A stretch of 64,000 nucleotides of DNA from Streptomyces sp. S.PNR 29 (GCF_030386795.1 NZ_JANUQM010000016.1:93298-157297); one strand, 5' to 3'; numbered from the stretch's first letter, positions 37,320-46,960 are shown. Notes: a model not told the origin generated them from the sequence alone. Program-made: numbers and translations.

Positions 37320-38140
37320 CCGCGGCATGGCGGTACGGCCGCCCCGCCCTTGTCGTCCTGCTCGCCGCACTGGCCGTCGGCGTCCCGCTGTGGCTGGTCG
37401 CCGTCACCTCGGCCAAGCCGCAGGCGGAGGCCGTCAAACCCAACCTCGACCTGCCCCGGCACTGGCAGCCCGGGAGCAACTACGCGGACGCCGTCAGCGA
37501 GGGCGAGATGCTGCGGGGCTTCCTCAACTCCCTGCTGATCGTGGTGCCTTCGGTGATCCTGGTGCTGCTCCTCGGGGCGGGCGCCGCGTGGGTCTTCGCC
37601 CGCCGCAAGTCCAGGCTGGTCTCGGCGGCGTACGCGCTGTGCATCAGCGGGCTGCTGCTGCCGCCCGCCGTCATCACCGTCGTGATGGAGCTGCGCCAGC
37701 TCGGCCTGGCCGGCACCCGCCCCGGGATGATCGCCGTCTACACCGGGATGTACCTCTCGACGTCGATCTTCTTCATGACCGGCTTCGTCCGCGCCATCCC
37801 CATGGAGCTGGAGGAGGCCGCCCGGATCGACGGGGCTCCGCCGTGGCGGATCTTCGCGCGGATCGTCCTGCCGCTGCTGAGGCCGGTGATCGCCACCGCG
37901 ACGATCATGGTGATGCTCTACGCCTGGAGCGACATCTTCTACGCCTTCTTCGTCCTCGGCGGCGGAGAGCGGGCGACCCTCCCACTGAACCTGTACAAGG
38001 TCGCCAGCGCCCAGCTCTACCTCAACAACTGGCATCTCGTCTTCGCGTACGTCGTGGTGATGAGCCTGCCCATGGTCGCCGTGTTCCTCGTCGGCCAGCG
38101 AAAGATCGTGTCCGGAATCACCAGTGGAGCCGTCAAATGA
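37316..38140 (+). CDS. ABC sugar importer permease (MalG/LacG type)
   Basis: A 274-residue second permease of the importer. Six helices and the EAA loop EEAARIDGAPPWRIFARIVLPLLRP are visible. The start GTG 37316 overlaps the stop of the first permease. The ending GQRKIVSGITSGAVK is typical of MalG-type subunits. The downstream glycosidase gene starts 16 bases later, so uptake and extracellular hydrolysis are co-expressed. Confidence 0.93.
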   Translation: MTAAWRYGRPALVVLLAALAVGVPLWLVAVTSAKPQAEAVKPNLDLPRHWQPGSNYADAVSEGEMLRGFLNSLLIVVPSVILVLLLGAGAAWVFARRKSRLVSAAYALCISGLLLPPAVITVVMELRQLGLAGTRPGMIAVYTGMYLSTSIFFMTGFVRAIPMELEEAARIDGAPPWRIFARIVLPLLRPVIATATIMVMLYAWSDIFYAFFVLGGGERATLPLNLYKVASAQLYLNNWHLVFAYVVVMSLPMVAVFLVGQRKIVSGITSGAVK

Positions 38141-38156
38141 CCGGAGGTCCAGCAGC

Positions 38157-40676
38157 GTGATCACCCCCGCCCGCACGAGATCCCGAACCGCACTGCTGAC
38201 AGCGGTACTTGCCCTGGCCGCCCTGTTGCCCACCGTAGGATCCGCGTCGGCCGCGGACCCGCAACGCCTCACCGTGGACCTCGCCGCCTCCGAGGGTCCG
38301 GTGACGCTCGGCGCCAACGGCGCGCTGTACGGGCTCAGCGACGACGGCGTACCGAGCGACGCCGCCCTGGAGCCACTGAAGCTCACCAGCATCTCGCAGA
38401 AGCCGGACGGCGGTGCCCAGCACCCCAACGGCGACGCGATCGCCGTCTCCAAGTCGTTCTTCCGCAACGGCGGCGGCGAGATCAACGTGATGATGCAGGA
38501 CATCTACGCCAAGTGGCCGTACGAGGACCTCGGCATCGACGACTACCTCCCCAAGGTCGACAAGATCACAAAGGAGATTGCGTCCGCCCCGAACAGCGAC
38601 CGGTTCGTCTACATTCCGTTCAACGAACCGGACTTCATCTGGTACAAGCTCAACGGACCCCAGGCGGAGTACGAGGTCGAACGCGACCGGTTCCTCGCGC
38701 ACTGGAAACTGGTCTACAACCGGATCCGCGCCATCGATCCGGACGCCAGGATCGCCGGACCGAACGAGACCGGCTACTACCCGCGCTTCCTGCGGGACTT
38801 CCTCACCTTCGCCAAGCGCGAGAACGTCATGCCGCAGATCATGACCTGGCACGAGCTGAGCTCCGGATCACTGCGTGACTTCCAGGCGCACTACGACAAC
38901 TACCGTTCGCTGGAACGCGAGTTGGGCATCGACCCGCTGAAGATCAACATCGACGAGTACGCCAACCGCCGTGATCTTTCGGTGCCGGGGCAACTCGTGC
39001 AGTGGGTCTCGATGTTCGAGCGGAACAAGGTGTACGCCAACATGGCGTACTGGGACGCCGCGGGCAACATGAGCGGCCATGTGGTGCGCTCCAACATCCC
39101 CAACGGCGGCTGGTGGTTCTTCCGTTGGTACGCGGGCCTGACCGGCGACACCGTGAAGGTGGCCCCGCCGCAGCCCAACACCATCGACACCCTCCAGGGG
39201 CTGGCTTCCCTCGACACGTCCCGCCGTCAGGCGCAGGTCCTGCTGGGCGGCTCGGCGGGTGACTCCGACGTCGTGGTGAAGAACGTCCCGCGGTCCGTCT
39301 TCGGCCGGACCGTCACCGCGACCGTGGCCGAGGCCGCCTGGTCCGGCTACGAGGGTCAGCACGCTACGCCGCAGGTCCTGGCCCGGACGAAGGTCAAGGT
39401 GGCGGACGACGGTTCGGTGACCGTCCCGCTGCGCGGCATGCGGAAGATGTCGGCCTACCGGATCGTCCTCACCCCGGGCGGAGCCGGCAGCCCCTCCCCC
39501 GTCTCCGTCCCCTGGTCGGCGTCGTACGAGGCCGAGGAGGCGGCCATCACCGACGGCAAGGTCTACACGCAGGGCACGGTGAGCAACGCCAACGGCTACG
39601 CGGCCTCCGGCACGAAGGACGTGGGCTCGCTCAACCAGGCCACCAGCAAGGTCGACTTCACGGTGTCGGTCCCGAAGAGCGGGACGTACGACCTGGCGAT
39701 CCTGTACGGCAACCAGTCCGGCGGTCCGGCCACGCAGAAGCTGTCGGTCGACGGCGGCGCCCCGGCCACCGTCTCCTACCCCTCGACGGAGAACTGGACC
39801 TACCGCGCCAAGAAGGACGTCTCCCTCCGGCTCTCGGCGGGCACCCACGTCCTGTCGCTGGCCAAGGGCGACGCCGAGGTCACCCTCGACCGCATCGACC
39901 TGACCGCCCGTACCGGCCCGCCCACCGCGTCGTACGAAGCGACCCTGGCGGACATCAGCGGCAGGCCGTCGTACGACTACTCCTCCTCGGCCGGGACGGG
40001 CACGGGTGCCCTCGTGCTGCGCTCCGGCGACCAGGCGGTCTTCGACGTGTACGCGCCGCGCGACGGTTACTTCTCGGTGGTGTCGCGGGCCTCGGCGCCG
40101 GTGAGGCTCGGTCTGCACGGTGAGACGGTGACGGCGCGGCCCGGACAGCCCCTGAGGCTTTACCTGGAGGCGGGCAACAACCGCATCGCCATGACGGCGG
40201 GGCGCGCCGCCGTCCGCTCCCTCGATGTCTCGGGCGACGGCTCGACGGCCGGTGTCCTCTCCTACGAGGGCGCCTCCGCGGTCCTCGCGGGCGGGGCCAA
40301 GCTGGTCGACTCCGTGCACGCGTCCGCCGGCTCCTACATCGGTTCGCTCGGCAACAGCCCGTCCAGCACGGCGGACTTCACGGTGACCGCGCCCCGCTCC
40401 GGCCGCTACCTGCTGGTCGTCCACTACGCGCACAACGACCGGCGCGACAACGGCCACGCCTACAACACGGACATCGTGTCCCGTACGGCGGACATCACGG
40501 TCGGGGGCGCCGCTCCCCGGAAGGTGACCTTCAAGAACACCTGGAGCTGGGACGACTACTGGACCCTGGGCGTCCCCGTCGACCTGAAGAAGGGCTCCAA
40601 CAAGGTGACGTTCGGCAACGCGACCGCGTGGGCCCCGAACATCGACCGCATCGAACTGGGCCGGGTCATCGGCTAG
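38157..40676 (+). CDS. Secreted glycoside hydrolase (clan GH-A, GH39-like) with C-terminal carbohydrate-binding domains
   Basis: An 839-residue exported protein. GTG 38157 with GGAGG upstream begins a Sec signal cleaved near SASAAD. Residues ~35-330 form a clan GH-A barrel: FNEPDFIW gives the acid/base Glu157 after Asn, and INIDEYANR gives the nucleophile Glu267. Residues ~330-440 look like an associated beta domain. The C-terminal half has repeated beta-sandwich modules resembling CBM35/CBM6 (SYEAEEAAITDGKVYTQG; SYEATLADISGRPSYDYSSS; a last one ending in WAPNIDRIELG). GH39 is the closest fit I can argue; the family and substrate are not certain. The last gene of the LacI-importer operon, so it probably liberates the imported oligosaccharide. 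Confidence 0.75.
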   Translation: MITPARTRSRTALLTAVLALAALLPTVGSASAADPQRLTVDLAASEGPVTLGANGALYGLSDDGVPSDAALEPLKLTSISQKPDGGAQHPNGDAIAVSKSFFRNGGGEINVMMQDIYAKWPYEDLGIDDYLPKVDKITKEIASAPNSDRFVYIPFNEPDFIWYKLNGPQAEYEVERDRFLAHWKLVYNRIRAIDPDARIAGPNETGYYPRFLRDFLTFAKRENVMPQIMTWHELSSGSLRDFQAHYDNYRSLERELGIDPLKINIDEYANRRDLSVPGQLVQWVSMFERNKVYANMAYWDAAGNMSGHVVRSNIPNGGWWFFRWYAGLTGDTVKVAPPQPNTIDTLQGLASLDTSRRQAQVLLGGSAGDSDVVVKNVPRSVFGRTVTATVAEAAWSGYEGQHATPQVLARTKVKVADDGSVTVPLRGMRKMSAYRIVLTPGGAGSPSPVSVPWSASYEAEEAAITDGKVYTQGTVSNANGYAASGTKDVGSLNQATSKVDFTVSVPKSGTYDLAILYGNQSGGPATQKLSVDGGAPATVSYPSTENWTYRAKKDVSLRLSAGTHVLSLAKGDAEVTLDRIDLTARTGPPTASYEATLADISGRPSYDYSSSAGTGTGALVLRSGDQAVFDVYAPRDGYFSVVSRASAPVRLGLHGETVTARPGQPLRLYLEAGNNRIAMTAGRAAVRSLDVSGDGSTAGVLSYEGASAVLAGGAKLVDSVHASAGSYIGSLGNSPSSTADFTVTAPRSGRYLLVVHYAHNDRRDNGHAYNTDIVSRTADITVGGAAPRKVTFKNTWSWDDYWTLGVPVDLKKGSNKVTFGNATAWAPNIDRIELGRVIG

Positions 40677-40808
40677 CTCCCCGTCCGGCCTTCCGGTCTC
40701 TTCCGCCCGCCCCGATCCTGACCACGAGGTTGCGTCATGCCTGCGTGGCCCGGACCGGGGCGGGTTGCGGTATTGTCCCGCCACTGCTGCGGGGAGGGCG
40801 GGGAGACC

Positions 40809-41276
40809 TTGGACTGGTGGTCGGCTGAAGCAGCGGGCGTCGGCGTTGCCGCGCTGGCGCTTGCGGTGTCCGTGTTATCCATCTTGTACCTCGCCAGGCA
40901 GACCAGGATCAGCAACGCGGTGGCCGCCGTCTCGGCGAACGACATGGTGCTCCGTTCGCTGCGTGAGGTGCACGCCCTGATGCTCCAGTACCCGGGCTCA
41001 CGCGGGTGCTTCTACGACGGAAAGCCACTTCCCGAGGAAGCCGACCAGCGCGAGGCGATCGTCACCATCGCCGAACTGCTCGCCGACGTTCTGAGCAGCG
41101 GCATCCACGTCCACCGGAAGGTCCCCGACAGCACCAGTGCGGCGCCGTGGGAAGCGTATTGCCGGTACACGCTGGCAAACAGCCCGGTCCTGGAGGCTCT
41201 GGTGCGGACGCACCCCGAGTGGTGGTTCTACCTCCCTCCTCTCCTGCCCGCGGAATCGTCGCGCGGCACGCTGTAG
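40809..41276 (+). CDS. Small membrane-anchored hypothetical protein
   Basis: A 155-residue protein of no named family. One N-terminal transmembrane helix (GVGVAALALAVSVLSILYL) is followed by a soluble helical region with RQTRISNAVAAVSANDMVLRSLREVHALMLQYPGSRGCFYDGKPL and a C-terminal WEAYCRYTLANSPVLEALVRTHPEWW. The start is probably TTG 40809, giving a LDWWSAEAAG beginning with GGGGAG just upstream. Similar single-helix proteins are frequent in Streptomyces; the function is unknown. Confidence 0.65.
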   Translation: MDWWSAEAAGVGVAALALAVSVLSILYLARQTRISNAVAAVSANDMVLRSLREVHALMLQYPGSRGCFYDGKPLPEEADQREAIVTIAELLADVLSSGIHVHRKVPDSTSAAPWEAYCRYTLANSPVLEALVRTHPEWWFYLPPLLPAESSRGTL

Positions 41277-41325
41277 GGCCTGGTGCGCTCCGACGTCCGC
41301 CCGGCTGCCAGGTGGTCGACGTGTT

Positions 41326-43137
41326 TCAGTGCAGGTCGGCCCGTGCGGGGCTGTCGTCGAGGAAGCCTCCCGACTGGTGCTGCCACAGCTTCGCGTAAGC
41401 ACCGTCCAAGGCGAGCAGTTCATGGTGCGTGCCCTGCTCGACGATCCGTCCCCGGTCGAGGACGATGAGCTGGTCCATGGTGGCGACCGTGCTCAGCCGG
41501 TGCGCCACCACCAGCGCCGTCCGCCCCTCCATCAGCCGCCACAGCGCCTCCTGGACCAGGAGCTCGCTCTCCGAGTCCAGAGCGCTGGTCGCCTCGTCGA
41601 GCAGCAGGATCGGTGCGTCGCGGAGGATCGCCCGGGCGAGAGCGACCCGCTGGCGCTGTCCGCCGGACAGCTTGACGCCGCGCTCGCCCACCATGGTGTC
41701 GAAGCCGTCCGGCAGCGTGTCGGCGAACTCCGTGACGTGCGCCGCCTCGGCCGCGCGGCGGATCTCGGCGTCGGTGGCGTCCGGCCGGGCGAACGCGATG
41801 TTGTCGCGCAGGGTGCGGTGGAACATCGCCGGTTCCTGCGGCACATAGGCGATCAGGCTGCGCAGGTCCGCCTGGCGCATCCTGCTGATGTCCTGACCGC
41901 CGATCAGGATCCGGCCGGCGTCGATGTCCGTCATCCGCAGCAGCAGCCGGCTGAGCGTGGTCTTGCCCCCGCCGGAACGGCCGACGAGACCGAGCTTCGC
42001 CCCGCTCGGCACCACCAGGTCGAGGCCCTGGAACAGCGGATCGGAGCCCGCGTGGGCGAAGGTCACCTGTTCGAAGCGGACATCGGCCGCCCGGGACGGC
42101 AGCGGTTCCGGCGACGCCGGATCGAGCACGGTCGGCGGCTCCAGCAGCAGTTCGGTGAACTGCGCGGCCTCCGTCATCGAGCTCTCCAGACGGCGGTAGA
42201 TCTGGTTGAACTCGAACATGATCCGGGTCGCGTTGGTGTAGTACGTGAAGGCGACCACGACCGCCTCCACCCCGTGCCCGCCCGCGCCGAGCGTGACCGC
42301 GAGCAGCAGGCCCAGCACGTTGGTCAGCACGGACATCGGCGCGACCAGCGTGTCGATGCGCAGGTTGCCGTAGTCCCAGGACCTCAGCGTGAGCCGCCGC
42401 GACTCCGCGACCCGTGACCGGTGTTCCGCGGCCTCGCGCTCCTCGGCGGCGAACGCCCGCACCGTGTCCATGTTCGCCAGGCTGTCGGCGACATGGCCCG
42501 ACACCCGGGCGATCGCCTCCTCACGCTGGTCGACGAGCGCCTGGCGGCGGCGAATGAGGGGCACCACGCACAGCGCCGTCAGGACGATCATCGCCAGCAG
42601 CCCGAGGACGAGCAGCGGTTCGTAGCGCCACAGCACCACCGATCCGAACAGCAGCGGTACGAGGCGGCCCATGATGTGGAACGTCAGCGTGTCGACGAAC
42701 TCCTCGAAGCGGGAGGCGAAGCTCAGGACGCGCTTGGTCAGCGACCCGGCGAAGTTGTCGTGGAAGAACGCGGCGTCCTTGGCGAACAGTTCGTCCATGC
42801 CGATCACGTACAGGTGCTCGATACCGTGCGCGTCAAGGCGGTTCAGACAGTGCAGGCCGATGCGCCACAGCGCCTCCGCGAGCAGCAGGACGCCGGCGAA
42901 GCAGAGGACGTACGGCAGTGTCGAGCCGAGGCTGGCACCGCCGTCGCCGGCGATGCGGCCGACGAGCTTCGCGACGACCAGCGGCGCGATGTAGTTGATG
43001 CCGATGTTGCCCAGGGCCGGCAGCAGCATCGCGGGCCCCGTCAGCCGCCGGAGCCGGACCAACTCCCGTCCGTAGTGACGAAGCGCGAGGAGCACCGAGC
43101 CCCTGCTCGGCGGAACGCGCGATTCAGGAGATCCCAT
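41326..43137 (-). CDS. ABC exporter, fused transmembrane and ATPase domains
   Basis: A 603-residue half-transporter of the exporter class. The transmembrane domain covers residues ~30-310, then the ATPase with Walker A GLVGRSGGGKTTLSRLL, signature LSGGQRQRVALARAI, Walker B ILLLDEATSALD and H-loop VVAHRLST. ATG 43137 is supported by GGGGTG just upstream; longer forms upstream look non-coding. Unlike the SoxR-type exporter at 6982 I see no dyad operator here. Exported substrate unknown; such single-gene homodimers commonly move lipids, peptides or drugs. Confidence 0.9.
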   Translation of the reverse strand: MGSPESRVPPSRGSVLLALRHYGRELVRLRRLTGPAMLLPALGNIGINYIAPLVVAKLVGRIAGDGGASLGSTLPYVLCFAGVLLLAEALWRIGLHCLNRLDAHGIEHLYVIGMDELFAKDAAFFHDNFAGSLTKRVLSFASRFEEFVDTLTFHIMGRLVPLLFGSVVLWRYEPLLVLGLLAMIVLTALCVVPLIRRRQALVDQREEAIARVSGHVADSLANMDTVRAFAAEEREAAEHRSRVAESRRLTLRSWDYGNLRIDTLVAPMSVLTNVLGLLLAVTLGAGGHGVEAVVVAFTYYTNATRIMFEFNQIYRRLESSMTEAAQFTELLLEPPTVLDPASPEPLPSRAADVRFEQVTFAHAGSDPLFQGLDLVVPSGAKLGLVGRSGGGKTTLSRLLLRMTDIDAGRILIGGQDISRMRQADLRSLIAYVPQEPAMFHRTLRDNIAFARPDATDAEIRRAAEAAHVTEFADTLPDGFDTMVGERGVKLSGGQRQRVALARAILRDAPILLLDEATSALDSESELLVQEALWRLMEGRTALVVAHRLSTVATMDQLIVLDRGRIVEQGTHHELLALDGAYAKLWQHQSGGFLDDSPARADLH

Positions 43138-43388
43138 CCCACCCCTGTGTTGTCGTGCGGCAGCCGGCCATGCGCTTCTCCGGCGAGATGCCGTCGCCTC
43201 GACGGCCGTGCGCGCCGCGGTTCGAGTGAGCCCCCTCCCCCGGTCCGCCCTCCGCCGAGCGGGGCGATGACGGGCCCCTGCACGCGAGTACGGGCAGGCC
43301 AGGAATGGCAGTGTCCCGCGTCGGCGCTCGCGCAGTCCAAGCTTTTTTACCCGGCCGGCTGACACCCCGCACACATGTGCGGCATCGA

Positions 43389-43440
43389 CCGGACGGTGTG
43401 CAGCCAGGCGTTACGCGTGCTGCGCCTGGGGTCCGTCCGG
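43389..43440. terminator. Large imperfect hairpin
   Basis: Outer arms CCGGACGG (43389-43396) and CCGTCCGG (43433-43440) enclose inner arms CCAGGCG (43404-43410) and CGCCTGG (43423-43429). The 43138-43531 gap between the leftward creatininase gene's end and the ABC exporter start holds only this and the next hairpin. Confidence 0.55.
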
Positions 43441-43464
43441 CTCTGCCGATCGGTGCCAGGGAAC

Positions 43465-43506
43465 GATCAGAGGCCGCTGCGGATCACTCCGCAACGGCCT
43501 CTGATC
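43465..43506 (-). terminator. Terminator of the oxygenase/creatininase operon
   Basis: A 12-bp arm (GATCAGAGGCCG) plus a further TGCGGA/TCCGCA stem around a TCAC loop form a 19-bp stem with one mismatch, located 26 bases after the stop codon of the leftward operon's last gene. Confidence 0.85.
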
Positions 43507-43531
43507 CGCGGTCGGCGCCGCTGTGTCGCGG

Positions 43532-44347
43532 TCACTCCCGAAGGGTGCACCATTCGTCCGCGCGGGCGGCGACGCGCTGCCAGACCTCCTCGGCCTCCTC
43601 GAACGACATGAACGCGGCGTCCGCCTCGGGAAGCGGCCGGCAGCCGTCCACGATCGCCTTGATCGCGTCCAGACTCGCCTCGATGATGGCGCGGCCCTCG
43701 TCCACGGAGGCCAGATGGGCGTCCTCGCCCTGGGCGAAGCGGCCGAGCGGCGTGGTGTCGCGGTCGCCGATGCGGCCGAGGTCGACCAGGTCGGGACGGA
43801 CGTACATCAGCTGGGAAACCTCGTACCGGCCGGCGTGGTCGCCCTCGAACTGCCCCATGACGAGTTCCGGGTCGCTGACGGCGGTGATCGGGATGTCGCG
43901 GGCGCGGCGGAACTCCTCCACTGCCAGCCGCAGATCGGGCTGGTTGGCGTTGTGGCCGGTGAGCACGACGACGGCTCGGAAGCCCGCGTTCACGAAGGCC
44001 CGGAGTTGGTACACCAGCAGCCGCAGGACGACGTCGGGCGGCAGGCTGCCCATGCGCGGATTGACGTCGCCCATCACCTCCTTGAGCCAGGGACGGTGGT
44101 AGCCGGTCTCATGGATCTGGTAGGTCTGCGTCGGGGCGACGATGCCACCGAAACGGTGGGCGGCCTCTTCGCAGAGGTGGACGGCCTTGTGGGTGTCCAG
44201 ACCGAAGGCGGCCACATGGCCGTGCGGCTCGCAGAGGCCCATCGGCAGGTAGACCAGCGGCAGTTGGGCGAGCCGCTGCTCGAACTCGCGCGGCAGCAGG
44301 TCTTCCCAGCGGACGGTTTCGCGGTGTTCGGATGGTGAGGTCGTCAT
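43532..44347 (-). CDS. Creatininase-family amidohydrolase
   Basis: A 271-residue creatininase-family metalloenzyme. The N-terminal metal motif LPMGLCEPHGHVAAFGLDTHKA supplies Glu40, His42 and Asp51. VVLTGHNANQPDLRL and GDHAGRYEVSQLMYVRPDLVDL are the other family blocks. Members open cyclic amides or hydrolyse amide and formamide bonds (creatinine, MftE peptide, lactam-like substrates). ATG 44347 overlaps the aldo/keto reductase stop (ATGA), making it the last gene of a five-gene LacI-controlled operon. Its job is probably ring opening or amide cleavage after the oxygenase step; that is inferred from context. Confidence 0.85.
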   Translation of the reverse strand: MTTSPSEHRETVRWEDLLPREFEQRLAQLPLVYLPMGLCEPHGHVAAFGLDTHKAVHLCEEAAHRFGGIVAPTQTYQIHETGYHRPWLKEVMGDVNPRMGSLPPDVVLRLLVYQLRAFVNAGFRAVVVLTGHNANQPDLRLAVEEFRRARDIPITAVSDPELVMGQFEGDHAGRYEVSQLMYVRPDLVDLGRIGDRDTTPLGRFAQGEDAHLASVDEGRAIIEASLDAIKAIVDGCRPLPEADAAFMSFEEAEEVWQRVAARADEWCTLRE

Positions 44348-45345
44348 CGGTACTCCCCAAAGATCTTGGTTTCGTTGAAGTTCTTGATGAAGCGGTGCTT
44401 GAAGCGCAGCAACTCATGGATCTCGGAGGGGAGTTCGGGTTCCTCCAGTGCCGCGATGTTCGCCTCGCAGAATTCCCGGACCTGCATCGAGGAGATCGCC
44501 GTGGTGACCCCCTCCGCCTGGACGACGAACTTCAGGGCGAGCGCGGCGAGCGAGCCGGCGTACCGTGGCACGTACTGCCGTAGCGCGTCGACCTTCTCCA
44601 GATAGACGGAGCGCGGCACGATCTCGTCGAAGTACGCGTACCGGAAGTCGTCCTCGGCGAAGACGGTGTCCTCGGTGAGGGTGCCGGTCAGTCCGCCCTC
44701 GTCCAGGACGCACCGCGCGATCACGGCGACGTCGTGTTCGACGCAGGCCGGCAGAAGGTTGTCCAGGGCCAGGGGATCGAAGATGTTGATGATGGTCTGG
44801 ACGGAGTCGATCAGGCCGGACTGCACCAGCGGCAGCGCCATGTCGGAGCGGTGGTCCGGGATCGAGACCCCGATGTGACGCACCAGCCCCTCCTGCTTGA
44901 GCTGTTGCAGCTCGTCCATCCAGTACCCGGTCACGCCCCACGTGGGCCACCAGATGTGCAGTTGCAGGAGGTCGACGTGGTCGAGGCCGAGTTCGGTGAG
45001 CGAGCGCTGGGCGCTGGCGCGGATATGGCCGGGCGGGTGGGCGAGCCGGGGCTCCACGGGGGTGCCCCAGCCGCGCTGTCCGGAGAGGTTCTCGACTTTG
45101 GTGGCGACGAAGGGGCGGGGTCCGGACCACTGGCTCAGCGCTTTGCCGACGATGCGTTCGGAGGTGCCGTAGGCCCGTGCGGTGTCGATGAAGTTCACGC
45201 CCCGGTCCAGGGCGTACAGCAGGCTGTCGATCCAGTGGGATTCCGAGTCGTCGGCGGTGCCGCCGAACCAGCCGGCGAATCCCATGGCTCCGAAGCCGAG
45301 TTTGCTGATCGGCTCTTCGGAGCGGGGGAAGGACGAGTGACGCAT
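44344..45345 (-). CDS. Aldo/keto reductase
   Basis: A 333-residue AKR-superfamily NADPH oxidoreductase. The catalytic tetrad is readable: Asp54 and Tyr59 in NFIDTARAYGTSERIVGKAL, Lys83 in FVATKVE, His130 in DLLQLHIWWP. It begins MRHSSFPRSEEPISKLGFGAMGFAGWFGG, as usual for this fold. It lies 36 bases after the ferredoxin reductase gene and overlaps the creatininase start by ATGA. It probably interconverts a carbonyl and an alcohol of the operon's substrate, which is unknown. Confidence 0.9.
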   Translation of the reverse strand: MRHSSFPRSEEPISKLGFGAMGFAGWFGGTADDSESHWIDSLLYALDRGVNFIDTARAYGTSERIVGKALSQWSGPRPFVATKVENLSGQRGWGTPVEPRLAHPPGHIRASAQRSLTELGLDHVDLLQLHIWWPTWGVTGYWMDELQQLKQEGLVRHIGVSIPDHRSDMALPLVQSGLIDSVQTIINIFDPLALDNLLPACVEHDVAVIARCVLDEGGLTGTLTEDTVFAEDDFRYAYFDEIVPRSVYLEKVDALRQYVPRYAGSLAALALKFVVQAEGVTTAISSMQVREFCEANIAALEEPELPSEIHELLRFKHRFIKNFNETKIFGEYR

Positions 45346-45381
45346 GGGGTGGTGCCTCCTGTTCAGCTCGGTACCCGCTGT

Positions 45382-46635
45382 TCAGCTCGGTGCCTGCCGC
45401 AGCAGGGTCTTGAGCGGGATGGCCGGGTCGCCCAGCGCGGCCGGGTCCGGGGCGGCCCGGCGGGCGATGAGCAGTTCCGCCAGTCGGATGTCCTTGGCCA
45501 CGCTGTTGCCGGGGCCGACCGCGGCGGCCGACAGCAGCCGGCCGTCGGCTTCGAGTCCGAACCGGATCCGCACCCCGTCGGGGCGGGCGCGCACCACCGC
45601 GCGCGCGGCGGCGTCGGTCAGTCCGGCGATCTGCAGGGTGAGGTCGAACTGGTCGGACCAGAACCAGGGAACGGCGGCGTACGGCCGGTCGTCCCCCAGC
45701 ATGTTCCGCGCCGCGGCCCGGCCCTGGTCCCGGGCGTTGCGCCAGGCCTCCAGGCGGATGCGGCGGCCGCCGTAGAGCGGGTGCGGAAACGAGCAGCAGT
45801 CGCCGGCCGCGAAGATGTCGGGGTCGGAGGTGGTCAGGCGGTCGTCCACCCGCACCCCGTTCTCGACGGCCAGCCCGGCCTTCTCCGCCAGGGCGGTCTC
45901 CGGTACGGCACCGACGCCCGCGACCACCGTGTCGTACTCCGCCGTCTCGCCGCCGGCCAGTTCCAGCAGCAGCGCCCCGTTCCGGCGCACGAGCCGTTCG
46001 ACCCCTTGCCCGCAGCGCAGATCCACGCCTGCCTGCCGGTGGCGGTCGGCCACCGTGGCGGCGAGGTCGGCCGGCACCGCGCGGCTCATCGGGCGCGGCG
46101 CCGCCTCGATCACGGTGACGGCGCAGCCCCGCGCGGCTGCCGCGGCGGCCAGTTCCAGGCCGATGAAACCGGCGCCGATCACGCCGATGCGCGCCCCGGG
46201 CCGCAGCCGGTCGCGCAGGACGATCGCGTCGGCCCGGCTGCGCAGATAGCGCACGCCGCCCGCGTCGACGCCGGCCAGTGGCAGGCGCCGTGCGTTCGCC
46301 CCCGTGGCCAGCAGCAGCCGCTGATAGGGGATGCGGCGGCCGTCGGCGAGGACGGCCTGGTGGCGGTCGCGGTCGATGCCGGTGACGGTGGCCCCGGCGA
46401 GGAACTCGATTCCGGCGTCCTGCAGCGCGCGGTCCTCGCACAGCGCGGGCGGCTCGCGGGCGCCCTCGGGTTCGGCGAGCACGGACTTGGACAGCGGCGG
46501 GCGTTCGTACGGCAGTGCGTTCTCCGCGCCCACCAGGGTGACCGGGCCGGTCCAGCCCGCCTCTCGCAGCTCGAACGCGGCCCGTACGCCGCACTCACCG
46601 GCCCCGGCCACGACCATCCCGGGTGTGCCGTCCAC
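45382..46635 (-). CDS. FAD-dependent ferredoxin reductase
   Basis: A 417-residue ferredoxin--NAD(P) reductase of the oxygenase-coupled type. FAD motif MVVAGAGECGVRAAFEL, NAD motif IGVIGAGFIGLELAAAAAARGC, and C-terminal FAD motif TSDPDIFAAGDCCSF are in the normal order, with the final domain beginning at WFWSDQFDLTLQIAGL. The start is GTG 46635, three bases after the Rieske gene's stop, with GAGG upstream. It would pass electrons from NAD(P)H to the adjacent Rieske ferredoxin and thence to the membrane oxygenase. Confidence 0.92.
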   Translation of the reverse strand: MDGTPGMVVAGAGECGVRAAFELREAGWTGPVTLVGAENALPYERPPLSKSVLAEPEGAREPPALCEDRALQDAGIEFLAGATVTGIDRDRHQAVLADGRRIPYQRLLLATGANARRLPLAGVDAGGVRYLRSRADAIVLRDRLRPGARIGVIGAGFIGLELAAAAAARGCAVTVIEAAPRPMSRAVPADLAATVADRHRQAGVDLRCGQGVERLVRRNGALLLELAGGETAEYDTVVAGVGAVPETALAEKAGLAVENGVRVDDRLTTSDPDIFAAGDCCSFPHPLYGGRRIRLEAWRNARDQGRAAARNMLGDDRPYAAVPWFWSDQFDLTLQIAGLTDAAARAVVRARPDGVRIRFGLEADGRLLSAAAVGPGNSVAKDIRLAELLIARRAAPDPAALGDPAIPLKTLLRQAPS

Positions 46636-46638
46636 GGG

Positions 46639-46947
46639 TCAGCCGACCTCGATGAAGACGGTGCCGTCCTCGACCCGGACCGGGTAGGTCTTCAGGTCGA
46701 CGAGGACGGGGGCGCCCGCGGCCTTGCCGGTGGTGTAGTCGAACCGGCCGTTGTGTTTGGGGCATTCGATGGTGTTGTCCATCACCAGGCCGTCGCAGAG
46801 CAGCATCCGTTCGTGGGTGCAGTGCCCGGCGGTGGCGTAGAAGTCGTCGTCCGGGGAGCGGTAGATGGCGTAGTCGACTCCCTCGTGCTGGAAGGGGACG
46901 ACGTCCTCCGGGTCGACGTCGTCGGTACGGCAGGCGGCGATCCACAT
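46639..46947 (-). CDS. Rieske [2Fe-2S] ferredoxin
   Basis: A 102-residue soluble Rieske ferredoxin. The cluster ligands are Cys43 and His45 (AGHCTHERMLL) and Cys62 and His65 (ECPKHNGRFDYTTG). It has the length of the ferredoxin component of bacterial oxygenase systems. It lies 13 bases downstream of the oxygenase gene and three bases before the reductase gene, so the three make an electron-transfer chain. Confidence 0.93.
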   Translation of the reverse strand: MWIAACRTDDVDPEDVVPFQHEGVDYAIYRSPDDDFYATAGHCTHERMLLCDGLVMDNTIECPKHNGRFDYTTGKAAGAPVLVDLKTYPVRVEDGTVFIEVG

Positions 46948-46960
46948 GCGAGGTGTCCTC

